A DNA stretch of 41,331 nucleotides from Kitasatospora sp. GAS204B (lineage in GTDB: Bacteria > Actinomycetota > Actinomycetes > Streptomycetales > Streptomycetaceae), in contig NZ_JARZAG010000045.1 in NCBI RefSeq assembly GCF_029892155.1, positions 1 to 41,331 of the forward strand, read 5' to 3'. The notes beneath the pieces were generated by a model. The model saw only the letters and a list, made by a program, of their open reading frames with translations. It searched no databases and was not told the origin of the DNA. Numbering within the stretch: the stretch's first letter is position 1; each line of letters begins with the position of its first letter. This document shows positions 34,081 through 41,331 of the stretch, piece after piece. The position numbers and the translations under genes were made by a program.

Positions 34081-35013
34081 TCACTGGGTGTTGACGGCTT
34101 GGGCCTCGGCGATCTGCACGGTGGCGGTCGAGACGCGGTCCACCGGGATCTGCCCGGACTGGCCGGTTGTCGCCGTCCACGACACGATCCACTTGCTCGT
34201 CGCGGTGATCGTGTAGGTGCCGGGCTGGGTGTAGGTGTGGCCGCAGTCGGGCTGCTGCGTGCCGAAAGCCGGGGCGTACTTCACGCCGGGGCCGGTGCAG
34301 GTCACTGACGCCCCGTCACCGGTCGACCAGATGATCCGGTCCACGTGCGCGGTCGCGGTCACCGTGATGCCCGGCGCGTTCGCGCTGGCCGTCTTGGGGC
34401 CCCAGGTGGAGTCGGAGACGTTGTTCCACAGCCATACCGGCAGGCCGACCAGCGACGTGCCGCCCTTGCGCGGGGCGGTGCCGATATCCGCACCGAGCAG
34501 ACCCATCTGCGTGGTCATCTGCGAGGCGAGCGCGGCCGGGTCCACCGCGCCGCCAAAGCCGGGCGGGGGAGTGGCACTGAACGTTGTGCCGCCCATCAGT
34601 TCCATTCCCGGCCAGGGGCAGGACACGTTGTAGAGCTGTCCATCCCCCGGCTTGTGCGTGGCAGGCGCACCGGTGGCATAGACCCAGACGGGGTCGGTGT
34701 CAGCGGGCTGAGGGGTGATCAGTGCCCAGTAGCAGCCGTCGGCGGGGTTGTACCAGCCCCACCTCGGGTCCGAGCACGGGACCTGCTGGTCCCCGTGCAT
34801 GCAGGGCGCGTTGCTGCCTCCACCGCCTCCACCAGTGTTGCCGCCGCCGCCCGGGCTTCCACCGCCGGTAGCACCTCCGCCACCAGCTCCCACGTAGCAG
34901 ATCGTGACGTTGGGCGGGCAATCGACACCGCCGTCTGCATGGGCCACACCGGCTCCGAGCGCCGCCGTCGCCAATGTCAACGAGGCTGCCCACCAGCGGA
35001 CCGGTCTCAGCAT
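34081..35013 (-). CDS. Secreted glycine-rich protein with PKD-like end
   Basis: A 310-residue exported protein from ATG 35013, overlapping the lipoprotein stop by 7 bp. Signal peptide WWAASLTLATAALGAGVAHA. A Gly-rich low-complexity stretch (about 44-66), then a globular part with CMHGDQQVPCSDPRWGWYNP, ADGCYW, and a long hydrophobic-aromatic middle. The end (CGHTYTQPGTYTITATSKW, TVQIAEAQAVN) resembles a PKD fold. Cys residues are in pairs. Streptomyces Tad operons carry a homologous secreted gene, often named ATP/GTP-binding in databases, without evidence. Probably part of the extracellular pilus apparatus. Confidence 0.75.
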   Translation of the reverse strand: MLRPVRWWAASLTLATAALGAGVAHADGGVDCPPNVTICYVGAGGGGATGGGSPGGGGNTGGGGGGSNAPCMHGDQQVPCSDPRWGWYNPADGCYWALITPQPADTDPVWVYATGAPATHKPGDGQLYNVSCPWPGMELMGGTTFSATPPPGFGGAVDPAALASQMTTQMGLLGADIGTAPRKGGTSLVGLPVWLWNNVSDSTWGPKTASANAPGITVTATAHVDRIIWSTGDGASVTCTGPGVKYAPAFGTQQPDCGHTYTQPGTYTITATSKWIVSWTATTGQSGQIPVDRVSTATVQIAEAQAVNTQ

Positions 35014-35621
35014 GTCTGAGTCCTGTCGATATTGGTGTCCATGATGACCCAGCGGCCTTCGAAGACGGCGGCAGATGCGTTGAGTGGATGCCGGCCAGAG
35101 TCCGCAACCTGCTGAACCCGCTGGCCATTCGACTGGTAGACGGCGTAGAACTGCGTGCCGTCGATGCAGTCCCTGATGATCGCCCGCGGGGGAGCACTGC
35201 CCAGATCGACACCGCTGACCTGCGGTGAGAACGTTGGTGAGCCCTTGGTGACCATGCCGTGCTGGCGGTAGTAGAACTCCGTAGTGTTTACGTTGGCGAG
35301 CGCCTTGTCCTGGGCGTACCGCTCGACGTCGACACCGTCTGAGGTGCCCTGGGCGTATTCCTTGAGTTCCTCGGTCCACATGCCTTGGTAGGCGGCCAGG
35401 ACCTGCTTGACGGCGTCGCCGGTGGGGTCGGTTGTAGATGCAGGAGATGGTGATGGCGTGGGGGACGCGGAAGTCGAGGTTAAGACGGAGGGAAGCGCGA
35501 CCGGCTTCTTGACGGTCGATTCGCACGCGGTCAGCAGGGCACCCATCGCGAGAACTGCGGATGCTGCCGAGAGCGCGCGCAGGCCGGCAGATGAGGTAGA
35601 AGAGCGAGCCCTGTGATGCAC
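35007..35621 (-). CDS. Putative lipoprotein, first gene of the pilus operon
   Basis: A 204-residue protein from GTG 35621, six bases after GGGGGA; a TTG two codons earlier would put the ribosome site too close. Residues 1-35 form a lipoprotein signal with LTAC at the cut. Then a Ser/Thr/Pro linker (about 40-65), and a domain with VLAAYQGMWTEELKEYAQGT, YYRQHGMVTKG, DCIDGTQFYAVYQSNG and FEGRWVIMDTNIDRTQTC. The pattern is like SnoaL/NTF2-type lipoproteins of actinomycetes. Start of the overlapping series of pilus genes, so it may anchor the assembly at the membrane. Confidence 0.75.
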   Translation of the reverse strand: MHHRARSSTSSAGLRALSAASAVLAMGALLTACESTVKKPVALPSVLTSTSASPTPSPSPASTTDPTGDAVKQVLAAYQGMWTEELKEYAQGTSDGVDVERYAQDKALANVNTTEFYYRQHGMVTKGSPTFSPQVSGVDLGSAPPRAIIRDCIDGTQFYAVYQSNGQRVQQVADSGRHPLNASAAVFEGRWVIMDTNIDRTQTC

Positions 35622-36437
35622 GGTCAATCCCCCGAGGTGTCGTCAATGGCCCAAAGGTGCGCGTGCTGCCGAAGAATCTCGAGAACGTCTACGGACGGTT
35701 GGCCGCGTTCCGAGTTCCAAACTGGCTGATGCCGCTACCCGTCACCTGTCGTCCCAGCAGCCCCCGTGAAGGCTATGGTCAGACCGGTCGCACGCAGGAC
35801 TCACTTCCTCCGTGCGCGTACGTCACACTGGCAACACTACGAGAGAACGAGCCGTTTTCCTACCTCATTGTGGTGTCGCGCCTACGCAGCGCTGCCGCAA
35901 ACCGCAGTAAATGGGTCCATATCGCTAACGGAAAGTCAGAACTCCTGCGATACTCAGTCGAATAGCGGCCTGGATCGTGGCACCGCAGAGTCCTCTGGCC
36001 TGATTCAGGCCGCCGTAGTGTCAGCCACGGTGGCGCCGACGGTTGCCCCGGTCGCACCTGCGCCAAACAGGAGCTTCCCCGACCCCCGGCGTGGCCGTGT
36101 GACCTCCAGCGGCAACGGCGCCTCACTCAACTCACTGGCCGGTCCATGGCGCTGGGAGCGATTGCCAGCGGCGCAGCGTTTGTCGGCGACCACCCAAGAC
36201 TGATCCCTGCGAGGCTCGGTCTCGTCGTGCTCCGCTGGGATGACGTGCATGCACTCGTGGGATGGCAGCTCTGGGGCCGTGACACGCAGAGCGTTGAAGC
36301 AGGTGGCGGCCAGAACGACTTGGCCCCGGCGACCATGACTGGGGTCAGCAGTTCACCGGGGCTTTCGGGTTCGGCGTAGGGCGAGCGCGGTCCGCCTGGC
36401 CAGTACGGGCGAGCTGCGCAGCGGCTGGGCGGGAGCT
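35622..36437. other. Gene-free stretch holding the pilus operon promoter region
   Basis: About 800 bases without a supported gene. Between 35700 and 36000 the GC content is lower and open frames are poor on both strands. Short frames around 36005-36340 overlap on both strands and have no motifs. The promoter for the operon starting at 35621 should lie in the left part, but no clear -10/-35 pair was found. Confidence 0.5.
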
Positions 36438-36890
36438 TCAGGATCTGCGCAGTTCGCCACGCATGATGCCCGCGACGAATGCGTCGTACTCGGCGTCATC
36501 GAAGATATGCGGAGCTTTGTCTGGGTTCTTGGAGTCGCGGATGGCGATGATGTCATTATCAAGGAAAGCGACCTGGACGCAAGTGCTGCCGCCGCTGCTG
36601 GCGGTCTGCCACTGGGCTCTGGAGAGCTGGTTGGTGAGCCAGGCGGGGTCGAGGTCGTTCTTGTTCATGATGTGAGTTCCTTGGCGATGGTCTTGAGCGA
36701 GGACCTCGAAGAAGTGCGCCAGCTGCTGGACCTTAACGCCCTGTGAGCCGTTCTCGATCTTGCTGACAGTCGACAGCGCCCTGTAGCCGAGCCGCTGAGC
36801 GGCTTCCTCCTGGCTCCAACCCAGCGCTTCGCGGGCGCGCCGGATCTCGGTGCCAAGGCGCCTTCGGCGCGGGGTGGGCTCGACGGGCAT
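36438..36890 (-). CDS. XRE helix-turn-helix fused in frame to DUF397
   Basis: ATG 36890 is preceded by AAGGAGGTGCG, a strong ribosome site. Residues 12-65 are an XRE DNA-binding domain (LGTEIRRAREALGWSQEEAA, YRALSTVSKIENGSQGVKVQ). The DUF5753 ligand domain (about 200 residues) that normally follows is missing; after FFEVLAQDHRQGTHI the frame runs directly into DUF397 (Met75, NKNDLDPAWLTNQLSRAQWQ, STCVQVAFLDNDIIAIRDSK). Either the 150-residue fusion is made, or an internal start at 36668 makes the 76-residue DUF397 alone. XRE/DUF5753 with DUF397 usually act together in Streptomyces development or antibiotic regulation. Confidence 0.78.
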   Translation of the reverse strand: MPVEPTPRRRRLGTEIRRAREALGWSQEEAAQRLGYRALSTVSKIENGSQGVKVQQLAHFFEVLAQDHRQGTHIMNKNDLDPAWLTNQLSRAQWQTASSGGSTCVQVAFLDNDIIAIRDSKNPDKAPHIFDDAEYDAFVAGIMRGELRRS

Positions 36891-37330
36891 CGCACCTCCT
36901 TCAACATGAGAAAGAGTAGTGCCCGCGCCAACACGTGCATATGACAAGCCATCTCCTCCAGGCCGCCCGCCGCCGCGCCCAGATCCTGCCGCGCCAGCGT
37001 CAGCAGCAGTTCCAGCCGCCGCCACCCGGACGGCACCCCGACCAGCCGCACCCAGCCCATGCCCTGCGCGTCGGTGTCAGCGATCGCCCTCAACTGCGCA
37101 CGCTCAATGCCCAGTTCGGCGAGCATCTCGTTCAGCTCCTCTGCTTCGGCGCGCGCCTCCCGCCAGCCCGCCTCATAGTCCGCCCCAGGCAGCCACAGCC
37201 ATCGGTCCGGGGCCAGGTCTTCCAGGTCCCCGACGAAGTCGCCATCCGAGTCCAACAGCCCACCAACTCCCTTGGTCAGCAAGTGGCCGGGCGCGACTCG
37301 TTCGAGGACATGCCGAGCGCCCGGTACCAT
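36665..37330 (-). CDS. Hypothetical protein, C-terminal limit doubtful
   Basis: The frame from ATG 37330 (MVPGARHVLERVAPGHLLTK) continues with VGGLLDSDGDFVGDLEDLAP, DRWLWLPGADYEAGWREAR, LNEMLAELGIERAQL and MGWVRLVGVPSGWRRLELLL. This part (37330 to about 36900) codes well and looks real, but the family is not recognised. The last 75 codons lie entirely inside the HTH-DUF397 gene in another frame and look like shadow coding. The gene therefore probably ended earlier in an ancestor and has lost its stop, perhaps by the same event that removed DUF5753. The start is only 19 bases after a strong terminator hairpin and lacks an obvious ribosome site. Confidence 0.45.
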   Translation of the reverse strand: MVPGARHVLERVAPGHLLTKGVGGLLDSDGDFVGDLEDLAPDRWLWLPGADYEAGWREARAEAEELNEMLAELGIERAQLRAIADTDAQGMGWVRLVGVPSGWRRLELLLTLARQDLGAAAGGLEEMACHMHVLARALLFLMLKEVRCPSSPPRAEGALAPRSGAPAKRWVGARRKPLSGSATGRCRLSARSRTAHRALRSSSWRTSSRSSLKTIAKELTS

Positions 37331-37348
37331 CGGCCCGGGTTAACACCC

Positions 37349-37392
37349 ACCGGACCACCCCACGGCCCTCCAAGGATGCGGGGTGGTCCGGT
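37349..37392 (-). terminator. Strong hairpin terminator of the RsbW-like operon
   Basis: Arms at 37349-37361 and 37380-37392 are perfectly complementary over 13 bp (accggaccacccc / ggggtggtccggt) with an 18-base loop. It lies 186 bp beyond the stop of the last gene of the minus-strand operon and 19 bp before the next minus-strand ATG. It could also act as an attenuator for that gene. Confidence 0.75.
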
Positions 37393-37577
37393 CAGCTCTT
37401 CACTTGTCCCCGCGCACGGCAGGGGTGGGCCCGGACGCGCTCACCACAAGACGCCCGGACCCAGGGCACGGCCAGCCTGGGAAGGTAGGGGCTGACCGCG
37501 CCCAGCTCATCCCGAGGCGGGCAGGGTGGCCGGGCCGCCGAACGGCGACTGCACTTCCCCGCACGACGCCGCGCCGG

Positions 37578-37883
37578 TCACCCTGAGGTGTCGTGAGCCG
37601 CTGGGCGGAGCCGCACCTGATGCAGGGACCCGGCAAACCTGAACAACAGTGCCCACGCCCCATCGCGCTTGAAGCCCTCGACCGTCAGAAGCTCCGTGTC
37701 GGGACTCATCAGCATGCACTCCAGCCAGATGCGCTCGAATCTGCTCAGCGGCAGCACCTTCACGGACTCCCAGGCGGCGGCCAGCGCATCCGGCACCCGC
37801 GCGAACGTCGCGGGCTCCGTGATGCCAGTCAGCTCCACCGTCACCGGCCCGTAGACCGCCGCAACTCGCGTCTCGCCGCTCAC
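37578..37883 (-). CDS. Hypothetical protein, 101 residues
   Basis: The start is GTG 37883 (GTGA overlap with the previous stop; GTG 37886 is also possible, with GGAG seven bases upstream). The protein begins VSGETRVAAVYGPVTVELTG and continues LPLSRFERIWLECMLMSPDT, ELLTVEGFKRDGAWALLFRF. It has no signal or membrane helix and the family is unknown. It is third in the operon with the ATPase and small zinc protein and is followed by the terminator at 37349-37392. Confidence 0.65.
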   Translation of the reverse strand: MSGETRVAAVYGPVTVELTGITEPATFARVPDALAAAWESVKVLPLSRFERIWLECMLMSPDTELLTVEGFKRDGAWALLFRFAGSLHQVRLRPAAHDTSG

Positions 37884-38047
37884 CACGCCACCTCTCCGGA
37901 ACGCTTCGGGTGGTGCTGATGCACTGCCAGCCGACGCCCACCGACGCGGATGAATCGCACCGCCGCCGCCCGCGCGATGCCCGCGCCGCAGTAGAAGCAG
38001 CGCCTCTGTTCCGTCCCGCTCGCCCGACCAGCCCAACGCGGCGCCAT
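37880..38047 (-). CDS. Small Cys/His protein, 55 residues
   Basis: Starts at ATG 38047, overlapping the ATPase stop by one base (TGATG). Cys17, Cys20 (CFYCGAG) and His43, His45, His46 (AVHQHH) can form a zinc site. It is short, basic (many Arg) and may be an adaptor or nucleic-acid-binding protein. No family is recognised. It overlaps the next start, so the three genes are coupled. Confidence 0.6.
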   Translation of the reverse strand: MAPRWAGRASGTEQRRCFYCGAGIARAAAVRFIRVGGRRLAVHQHHPKRSGEVAW

Positions 38048-38493
38048 CAGCAGCCACCCCGTTCCGGAATCACGACCGCCCAGACGATCTTGCCGAAGCC
38101 GTACGGGCGGGAGCCGAAACCCCACTCATCGGCCAGCGCCACGACCACGCGCAGCCCCCGCCCGTGCTCCTCCAGCGCGTCAACGTCCCGCACGACCGGA
38201 CGCACCCTGCTGGCGTCGTGGACGTCGATTCGCAGCCGCGCCGGGCTCACATCGAGTCGAACGAACACCCGCTCCCCGCGTCGCGACCCGTGCTTGACCG
38301 CGTTCGACACCAGTTCGGTCACGATCAGCGTGCCCGCCTCAACGAACCGCTCACCGCTCTCGGTCCTACGCAGCAATCCCAGCAGCCGCGCCCGCGCCTG
38401 CGTTGCCGAACTGTCGCTGCGCAGTAGCCAGAACTCGCTGACCCCGTCCAACACGGTCGATCTCTCGTCCACTTCGGATTCGGCGATGGCCAT
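38047..38493 (-). CDS. RsbW-like HATPase (anti-sigma type) protein
   Basis: A 148-residue protein from ATG 38493; longer starts upstream give no family match. The GHKL ATPase motifs are in order: N box E60LVSNAVKHG (59-69), G1-like DVHDASRVRPV (90-100) and G2-like HGRGLRVVVALADEWGFG (110-127). Such single-domain kinases in Streptomyces bind sigma factors or anti-anti-sigma proteins; many have no known partner. No sigma factor or anti-anti-sigma gene is adjacent. The gene is followed by two small overlapping genes and is divergent from the HTH-TPR regulator. Confidence 0.85.
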   Translation of the reverse strand: MAIAESEVDERSTVLDGVSEFWLLRSDSSATQARARLLGLLRRTESGERFVEAGTLIVTELVSNAVKHGSRRGERVFVRLDVSPARLRIDVHDASRVRPVVRDVDALEEHGRGLRVVVALADEWGFGSRPYGFGKIVWAVVIPERGGC

Positions 38494-38594
38494 GGCCGCA
38501 TCACCCCATGTCTGGTTCGACCCTTCAGCCCCGGCGGTTCCGGCGCCTGGCTCCAGGATCACGAACCAGCAGTCACGGGATATACCCCGCGCGA

Positions 38595-38611
38595 TTACCC
38601 AACGTGGGTAA
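38595..38611. promoter_or_regulatory. Palindromic operator candidate between divergent genes
   Basis: ttaccca acg tgggtaa is a 17-bp sequence with perfect 7-bp arms. It lies about 100 bp upstream of the minus-strand ATPase start and 65 bp upstream of the + strand HTH-TPR start, in a slightly AT-richer stretch. A dimeric regulator could bind here. Confidence 0.5.
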
Positions 38612-38675
38612 ACTCCCTGGTAGTCAACTGGCCGGAAATGGTCCGGAGATCGGATCGCCCTGGGAGTGATCACCG

Positions 38676-39962
38676 ATGGATGAGACCGGACGCCGCCGCG
38701 CTCTACCGCGCGCACTGTTGGCTGATCCCGAGATGATCGCGGCGTGCCGAGTCAGGGAGTTCGGAGTTGTGTTTCGGCTGCTGAAGCAGGCCGGAATCTA
38801 TCCCTCGGTGATCGCGCGATCATGCGACCTGACGCCCAGTCGCGTTGGTGAGGTCATTGCCGGTAAGCGCAAGATCGAGAAGATCGATCTTGTCGAGCGG
38901 ATCGCCGACGGCCTGTTCATCCCCGGGCACATGCTCGGCCTGGCAGCACGAGCATGGGAGGGGCCCACCGCCGATGGCGCCACAGCGCGCGCCGGAACGA
39001 GGTCCGAGGAGGCTGAGGCCGGATCGGACCCGTTCCTTGACCCGGAGTTCTTCACCGACCACATCCGAGCGCTCATGCCCAACCACTACCGGACGGTGAA
39101 CTTACTCGGTGCCCGCCATGCACTCGACTCTGTGGAACGCCACCTCCAGGTGATCAATCGACTCCAGGGCCAGACCGATGGAGCGACCAGAGACGATCTT
39201 CTCTCACTCGGTGCCCGGATCGCCGAGTTCCTGGGGTGGCTCTACCAGGACTTGGGCGACTTCTCGCAGGCTACCCACTGGTCGGACCGGGCGATGGAGT
39301 GGTCGCAGGAGACAGGCGACGACGTGATGGCCGCGTACGTCCTGTTCCGTAAGAGCAACCAGGCCACGGCCCGCCGAGACGCACAGCGGGCCGTTTCACT
39401 GGCGCGGGCGGCCCAGCGCGCGCCGGGGGCCACCACGAGCATTCGGGCGTTGGCGCTCCAGCAGGAGGCTCAGGGACACGCACTCCTCGGAAACCCACGG
39501 TTCGCGCTGATGAAGTTCGATGAGGCGCACGAGCTCGCAGCAGTCGGGGGTGACGCACCATCTGATGACGCCGCACTCGACACGTCGTACTGCACACCGG
39601 TCTACGTGGAGATGCAGCGCGCCAACTGCCTGATCGAGCTGGGCGAACCGAGCCGTGCAGCCGAGGCGTTCGAAAACGAGCTGCGGATACTGCCCCAGGT
39701 GTACCGCAACGACCACGGGGTCTACCTCTCGCGCCTGGCCCGCGCCTACGCCACCGCTGGCAAGCCGGAGCAGGGGGCGGAAGCCGCCGGCCGCGCACTG
39801 TCGATCGCTCTCGACACTGAATCAGCCCGCGCCATGGGTGAGTTGGCGGCAGCCGAGTGTGCCTTGGCCCAGTGGTCCGCTGTCCCGTCGGTGGCGGCTT
39901 TCCGGGCCAGGTTCAGGCTCGTCCGAAGCGCCGCGTCCTATGGCCTTCAGGCAGTTCGATGA
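38676..39962 (+). CDS. HTH-TPR transcription regulator
   Basis: A 428-residue protein from ATG 38676 with GGGAG eleven bases upstream. Residues 25-85 form a helix-turn-helix (FRLLKQAGIYPSVIARSCDL, PSRVGEVIAGKRKIEKIDLV). The C-terminal 300 residues are helical repeats of the tetratricopeptide type (FLGWLYQDLGDFSQATHWSD, MAAYVLFRKSNQATARRDAQ, HALLGNPRFALMKFDEAHEL). Such regulators bind a signal peptide or small molecule with the repeats. The stop overlaps the creatininase start as ATGA, so the enzyme may make or destroy the ligand. The operator candidate at 38595-38611 is upstream. Confidence 0.85.
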   Translation: MDETGRRRALPRALLADPEMIAACRVREFGVVFRLLKQAGIYPSVIARSCDLTPSRVGEVIAGKRKIEKIDLVERIADGLFIPGHMLGLAARAWEGPTADGATARAGTRSEEAEAGSDPFLDPEFFTDHIRALMPNHYRTVNLLGARHALDSVERHLQVINRLQGQTDGATRDDLLSLGARIAEFLGWLYQDLGDFSQATHWSDRAMEWSQETGDDVMAAYVLFRKSNQATARRDAQRAVSLARAAQRAPGATTSIRALALQQEAQGHALLGNPRFALMKFDEAHELAAVGGDAPSDDAALDTSYCTPVYVEMQRANCLIELGEPSRAAEAFENELRILPQVYRNDHGVYLSRLARAYATAGKPEQGAEAAGRALSIALDTESARAMGELAAAECALAQWSAVPSVAAFRARFRLVRSAASYGLQAVR

Positions 39963-40690
39963 GTGAAGCTGACTCCATGGATGCAACGATCACAAGCGCG
40001 ACCTCCGGCGATGAACGCAAGCGTGGCCCTAAGGTGGCGGTCCTGCCAATCGGCAGCTTCGAGCAGCATGGTGACCACCTGCCGCTGACGACCGACGCCG
40101 TTGTCGCGAGCCTGATTGCCAGCCGGATCGCCGACGATTACGACCTGTTCCTGCTGCCGCCCATCACCATCGCCTGTTCCCATGAACACGCGTCCATGCC
40201 CGGCACCGTCAGCATCAGTGCCGCAACGCTGTACGCGATCGTGAACGACATCTGGCGCTCGCTCCAGGCCTCCGGTGTACCGGGTCTGCTCATCGTCAAC
40301 GCTCACGGCGGGAACTACGTGCTCGCCAACGTGGTGCAGGAAGCCAATGTCACCGGCCGCAATCTCGCGCTCTTCCCGGTCCGCGAGGACTGGCACCGGG
40401 CACGTGAGCACGCGGCCCTGGAGAGCAGCGGCCTTGAGGACATGCACGGCGGCGAACTGGAGGTATCCATCCTGCTCCACGGTGCACCGGAGTTGGTCCG
40501 CAGCGGAGTCGCCGACGATGATCACCTGGCGACCGACCGGCCGCACCTGCTGACTCTGGGCATGGCCGGCTACGCCCGGAACGGCATCATCGGTCAGCCC
40601 TCTCTGGGAACGGCTGCCAAGGGCAAAGCCCTGCTGGACAGCCTTTCCCAGTCGGCCGCCGCCCATCTCGCTCTTATCAGCGGGGCGTAG
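39959..40690 (+). CDS. Creatininase-family metal-dependent hydrolase
   Basis: A 243-residue enzyme from ATG 39959 (4-bp overlap with the regulator stop; a second ATG at 39977). Metal ligands of the family are present: E35 and H37 in GSFEQHGDHLPLTTDA, D46 in the same motif, H163 and E166/E168 in DMHGGELEVS. NAHGGN (114-119) is the other diagnostic motif. Relatives open amide bonds in cyclic amides; some (MftE) process modified peptides. No peptide precursor or radical SAM gene is nearby, so the mycofactocin role is not supported. Coupling with the TPR regulator suggests a signal-processing job. Confidence 0.88.
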   Translation: MSEADSMDATITSATSGDERKRGPKVAVLPIGSFEQHGDHLPLTTDAVVASLIASRIADDYDLFLLPPITIACSHEHASMPGTVSISAATLYAIVNDIWRSLQASGVPGLLIVNAHGGNYVLANVVQEANVTGRNLALFPVREDWHRAREHAALESSGLEDMHGGELEVSILLHGAPELVRSGVADDDHLATDRPHLLTLGMAGYARNGIIGQPSLGTAAKGKALLDSLSQSAAAHLALISGA

Positions 40691-40755
40691 TCGAGCCCGA
40701 AGCGTCGACTCGAAGCTCTCACTTGGCAGGCCGGTCGGATACGTGTGCCAGAACG

Positions 40756-40796
40756 CGCACGGACCCCGCAGCCGGATCGGACGCGGGGCACGTGCG
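40756..40796. terminator. Terminator between convergent genes
   Basis: cgcacg-ga-ccccgc pairs with gcgggg-ca-cgtgcg, two 6-bp stems separated by a 2-bp mismatch, loop 40770-40782. It lies between the creatininase stop (40690, +) and the ABM stop (40821, -). Confidence 0.5.
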
Positions 40797-40820
40797 GCGG
40801 GCTGCCGCCCGCTTGCTGTC

Positions 40821-41147
40821 CTACGCGGTCTTGGGAGCGGCCTGCTGAACGACCTCGAACGACCAGAGTGTTGAGCCGGAGGCGGCAGGCTTGGGCTGCT
40901 CGCCGCCCTTCCCGCCGCCACGGTGCGCCGCCTTCATGGGGCCCTCAAGCCATGCCTGGAAGGACTCCTCGTCGCGCCAGCGCGTGTAGACGAGGTAGGT
41001 GTCAGTGCCTTCGACCGGGCGGAGGAGTTCGAACCACTCGAACCCGTCGGAGTTCTCGACCGCGTGCGCGCGGGAGGCGAACCGCTTCTCCAACGTCTCG
41101 CGCTGCTCAGCCGGGACGTTCAGTACGTTGATCTTGACTACGCTCAT
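40821..41147 (-). CDS. ABM-fold monooxygenase / heme-degrading-like protein
   Basis: A 108-residue protein from ATG 41147 with an AGGATGGGG site upstream. The sequence MSVVKINVLNVPAEQRETLE, AVENSDGFEWFELLRPVEGT, DTYLVYTRWRDEESFQAWLE has the ABM pattern (beta-alpha-beta with G-F-x-W-F-x-L-L-R and Y-x-V-Y-T-R-W). It ends with AAHRGGGKGG and ASGSTLWSFEVVQ. Families with this fold include antibiotic-biosynthesis monooxygenases and heme oxygenase-like HmoB/MhuD. The Asn of IsdG-type enzymes is at NVL near the start. The substrate is not known; it is transcribed alone, convergent with the creatininase. Confidence 0.85.
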   Translation of the reverse strand: MSVVKINVLNVPAEQRETLEKRFASRAHAVENSDGFEWFELLRPVEGTDTYLVYTRWRDEESFQAWLEGPMKAAHRGGGKGGEQPKPAASGSTLWSFEVVQQAAPKTA

Positions 41148-41250
41148 GCCCCATCCTGCACCAAGCGTCCGGGACAGGCGTGCAGAGCGTCGGACAGATC
41201 ACCCGTGCCGAGCAGGCATCACTTGTGCAGTCAGATCTAGTAGGGCTTGG

Positions 41251-41331
41251 TCAGGTTCGTGTGGGTGTGGGTATGTCGCGGTGGCAGGTAGGGCATGCGC
41301 CGGCCCAGGTGGCGAGGAGTAACTGCAGCTC
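41251..41331 (-). CDS. C-terminal end of a gene continuing beyond the window
   Basis: The minus-strand frame from the right edge reads ELQLLLATWAGACPTCHRDI then PTPTRT and stops at 41251. The CPTCH pair could be part of a zinc site. Only 26 residues are visible, so neither family nor reality is certain. Confidence 0.3.
   Translation of the reverse strand, partial: ELQLLLATWAGACPTCHRDIPTPTRT

Noticed and set aside
32207..34216. 669-residue plus-strand open frame
   Set aside because: It runs antisense to tadA, tadZ and cpaB, all with clear family motifs; a shadow.
35766..36379. Several small open frames on both strands
   Set aside because: They overlap each other, have no ribosome sites or motifs, and the region has a different base composition.
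1..41331. CRISPR array, tRNA/tmRNA or attachment site
   Set aside because: No regularly spaced repeats, no cloverleaf sequence and no integrase gene were recognised by eye.

Overview
The window is high-GC actinomycete DNA, most likely Streptomycetaceae. GTG starts, 4-bp ATGA/GTGA/TGATG stop-start overlaps, XRE/DUF397 pairs, a SARP-type (BTAD) module, a DyP peroxidase with a Tat signal and a Streptomyces-type Tad pilus operon all point that way. No tRNA, rRNA or CRISPR array was seen.

Left part (1-23.4 kb) is a graveyard of mobile DNA with a few intact genes between the remnants. A group II intron whose maturase is broken by an in-frame TAG sits inside an IS30-family transposase, which abuts a broken IS3-family element. 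Further fragments follow: IS5-like (6.2 kb and 15.6 kb), ISAs1 with an IS66 piece inside it, ISL3, a second IS3, and a long DDE transposase (19.7-21.3 kb) that still has 13-bp terminal repeats. None of these transposases is intact. The intact-looking genes here are a Fic/Doc-like toxin-antitoxin pair, a secreted two-domain cysteine-rich protein, a CAP-superfamily secreted protein, two large unknown proteins, a Tat-exported DyP peroxidase, a DoxX-like membrane protein, a coiled-coil/winged-helix protein and a second toxin-antitoxin pair (PIN-like) preceded by two palindromic operators. A one-base frameshift splits a gene at 18.5-19.6 kb that may have encoded a papain-like enzyme. Remnants of a DUF5753 regulator, a DUF397 protein and a FabV-like reductase lie at 22.3-23.4 kb.

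Middle (23.6-35.6 kb) is one long minus-strand operon for a Tad/Flp-type pilus. In transcription order it encodes a lipoprotein, a secreted glycine-rich protein, a CpaB-like SAF protein, a TadZ/CpaE-like ATPase, TadA, TadB, TadC, a Flp-like pilin, three TadE/TadG-like pseudopilins, and a 1256-residue membrane protein. That last protein joins three LysM domains, predicted to be outside the cell, to an AfsR/SARP-type transcription module, predicted to be inside. Most junctions overlap by 1-8 bp, implying translational coupling. No prepilin peptidase gene is in the window.

Right part (36.4-41.3 kb) holds small regulatory genes: an in-frame HTH-DUF397 fusion, an RsbW-like ATPase operon ending in a strong terminator, a divergent HTH-TPR regulator coupled to a creatininase-family hydrolase, and an antibiotic-biosynthesis-monooxygenase-fold protein. 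No mobile-element debris was recognised to the right of about 23.4 kb, so the window crosses a sharp boundary between unstable and stable DNA.
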